This document shows, piece after piece, positions 13,343-13,417 of a DNA stretch of 13,417 nucleotides (positions are counted from its first letter, which is position 1; each line of letters opens with the position of its first letter). Source of the stretch: RBG-16-42-24 sp964396785 (GTDB taxonomy: Bacteria; Patescibacteriota; Microgenomatia; UBA8517); the NCBI GenBank assembly GCA_964396785.1, contig CAYNFU010000021.1, forward strand, positions 1 to 13,417, read 5' to 3'. Made by a program: the position numbers and the translations under genes. Under the pieces are notes generated by a model. That model made no database searches. It was not told the DNA's origin and was given only the letters and a program-made list of their open reading frames with translations.

Positions 13343-13417
13343 GCCGAGGTAGCTCAGAAGCAGAGCAGGGCTTTTGTAAAGCCAAGGCCGGGATTGCAAA
13401 ACTCCCCCTCGGCTCCA
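13343..13417 (+). tRNA. tRNA-Thr (anticodon UGU), atypical D-loop and T-arm
   Basis: 75 bases with CCA encoded at 13415-13417. The acceptor stem GCCGAGG/CCTCGGC is perfect, the D stem is GCTC/GAGC, and the anticodon stem GGGCT/AGCCA has a G-A mismatch at its outer pair. The loop TTTGTAA gives anticodon TGT (13375-13377), reading ACA. The discriminator is T, as in many bacterial tRNA-Thr. Odd points: the D-loop AGAAGCA lacks the GG pair, with A at position 18. The T-arm is GGGAT-TGCAAAA-CTCCC, so the G53-C61 pair is T-C and the usual TTC is TGC, with G in place of U55. The G19-C56 contact can still form. It may be a divergent working tRNA or a decaying copy. Confidence 0.85.

Noticed and set aside
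1..13417. Defence system, CRISPR, insertion sequence or prophage
   Set aside because: No direct-repeat array, transposase, integrase, nuclease or phage structural gene is present; the genes are mostly housekeeping.

Overview
The window reads as a compact bacterial chromosome segment, most likely from a Candidate Phyla Radiation (Patescibacteria, Microgenomates-like) bacterium. That assignment is an inference from gene content and style: short housekeeping proteins, genes that abut or overlap by a few bases, a TPR-tailed O-antigen-ligase-type protein beside mreB/PBP2/dprA, and weak Shine-Dalgarno sequences. TGA ends several good genes (PBP2, DprA, TopA, HIT, Def), so the code is standard and not the TGA-to-glycine code of Gracilibacteria/SR1. 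No mobile element, CRISPR array or phage gene is visible.

Layout. Bases 1-105 hold a promoter for a thymidylate-synthase-family gene (106-972, +). It converges on a long leftward block running from 8595 down to 969: mreB, PBP2 (mrdA-type), dprA, topA, an RfaE2-like nucleotidyltransferase, a HIT-family protein, and a deaminase with an N-terminal extension. A short divergent promoter region (8596-8699) separates this from a rightward O-antigen-ligase-like/TPR membrane protein, then def and fmt (4-bp overlap). rpmB (L28) is leftward and its end overlaps the end of fmt. A site-2-protease-like M50 metalloprotease is divergent from rpmB. The last 306 bases hold no protein gene, but they contain a strongly structured, unidentified RNA candidate (about 13150-13293) and an atypical tRNA-Thr(UGU).

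How the genes fit together. MreB and PBP2 are cell-wall elongation proteins. DprA and TopA handle DNA. Def and Fmt handle formyl-methionine at the start of translation. The left end is the most unusual part. The thymidylate synthase homologue has Asp where dUMP-using enzymes have the Asn that reads the base, a change known from dCMP-modifying relatives. Facing it is a dCMP-deaminase-type enzyme whose N-terminal domain looks like a nucleotidyltransferase with its HxGH site destroyed. This deaminase lies in a tight operon with an intact HxGH nucleotidyltransferase and a HIT protein whose triad is HxHxN. A testable idea is that dTMP, or a modified cytidine nucleotide, is made here by modifying dCMP first and deaminating second.

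All alignments and folds were done by eye. Promoter calls are consensus matches only.
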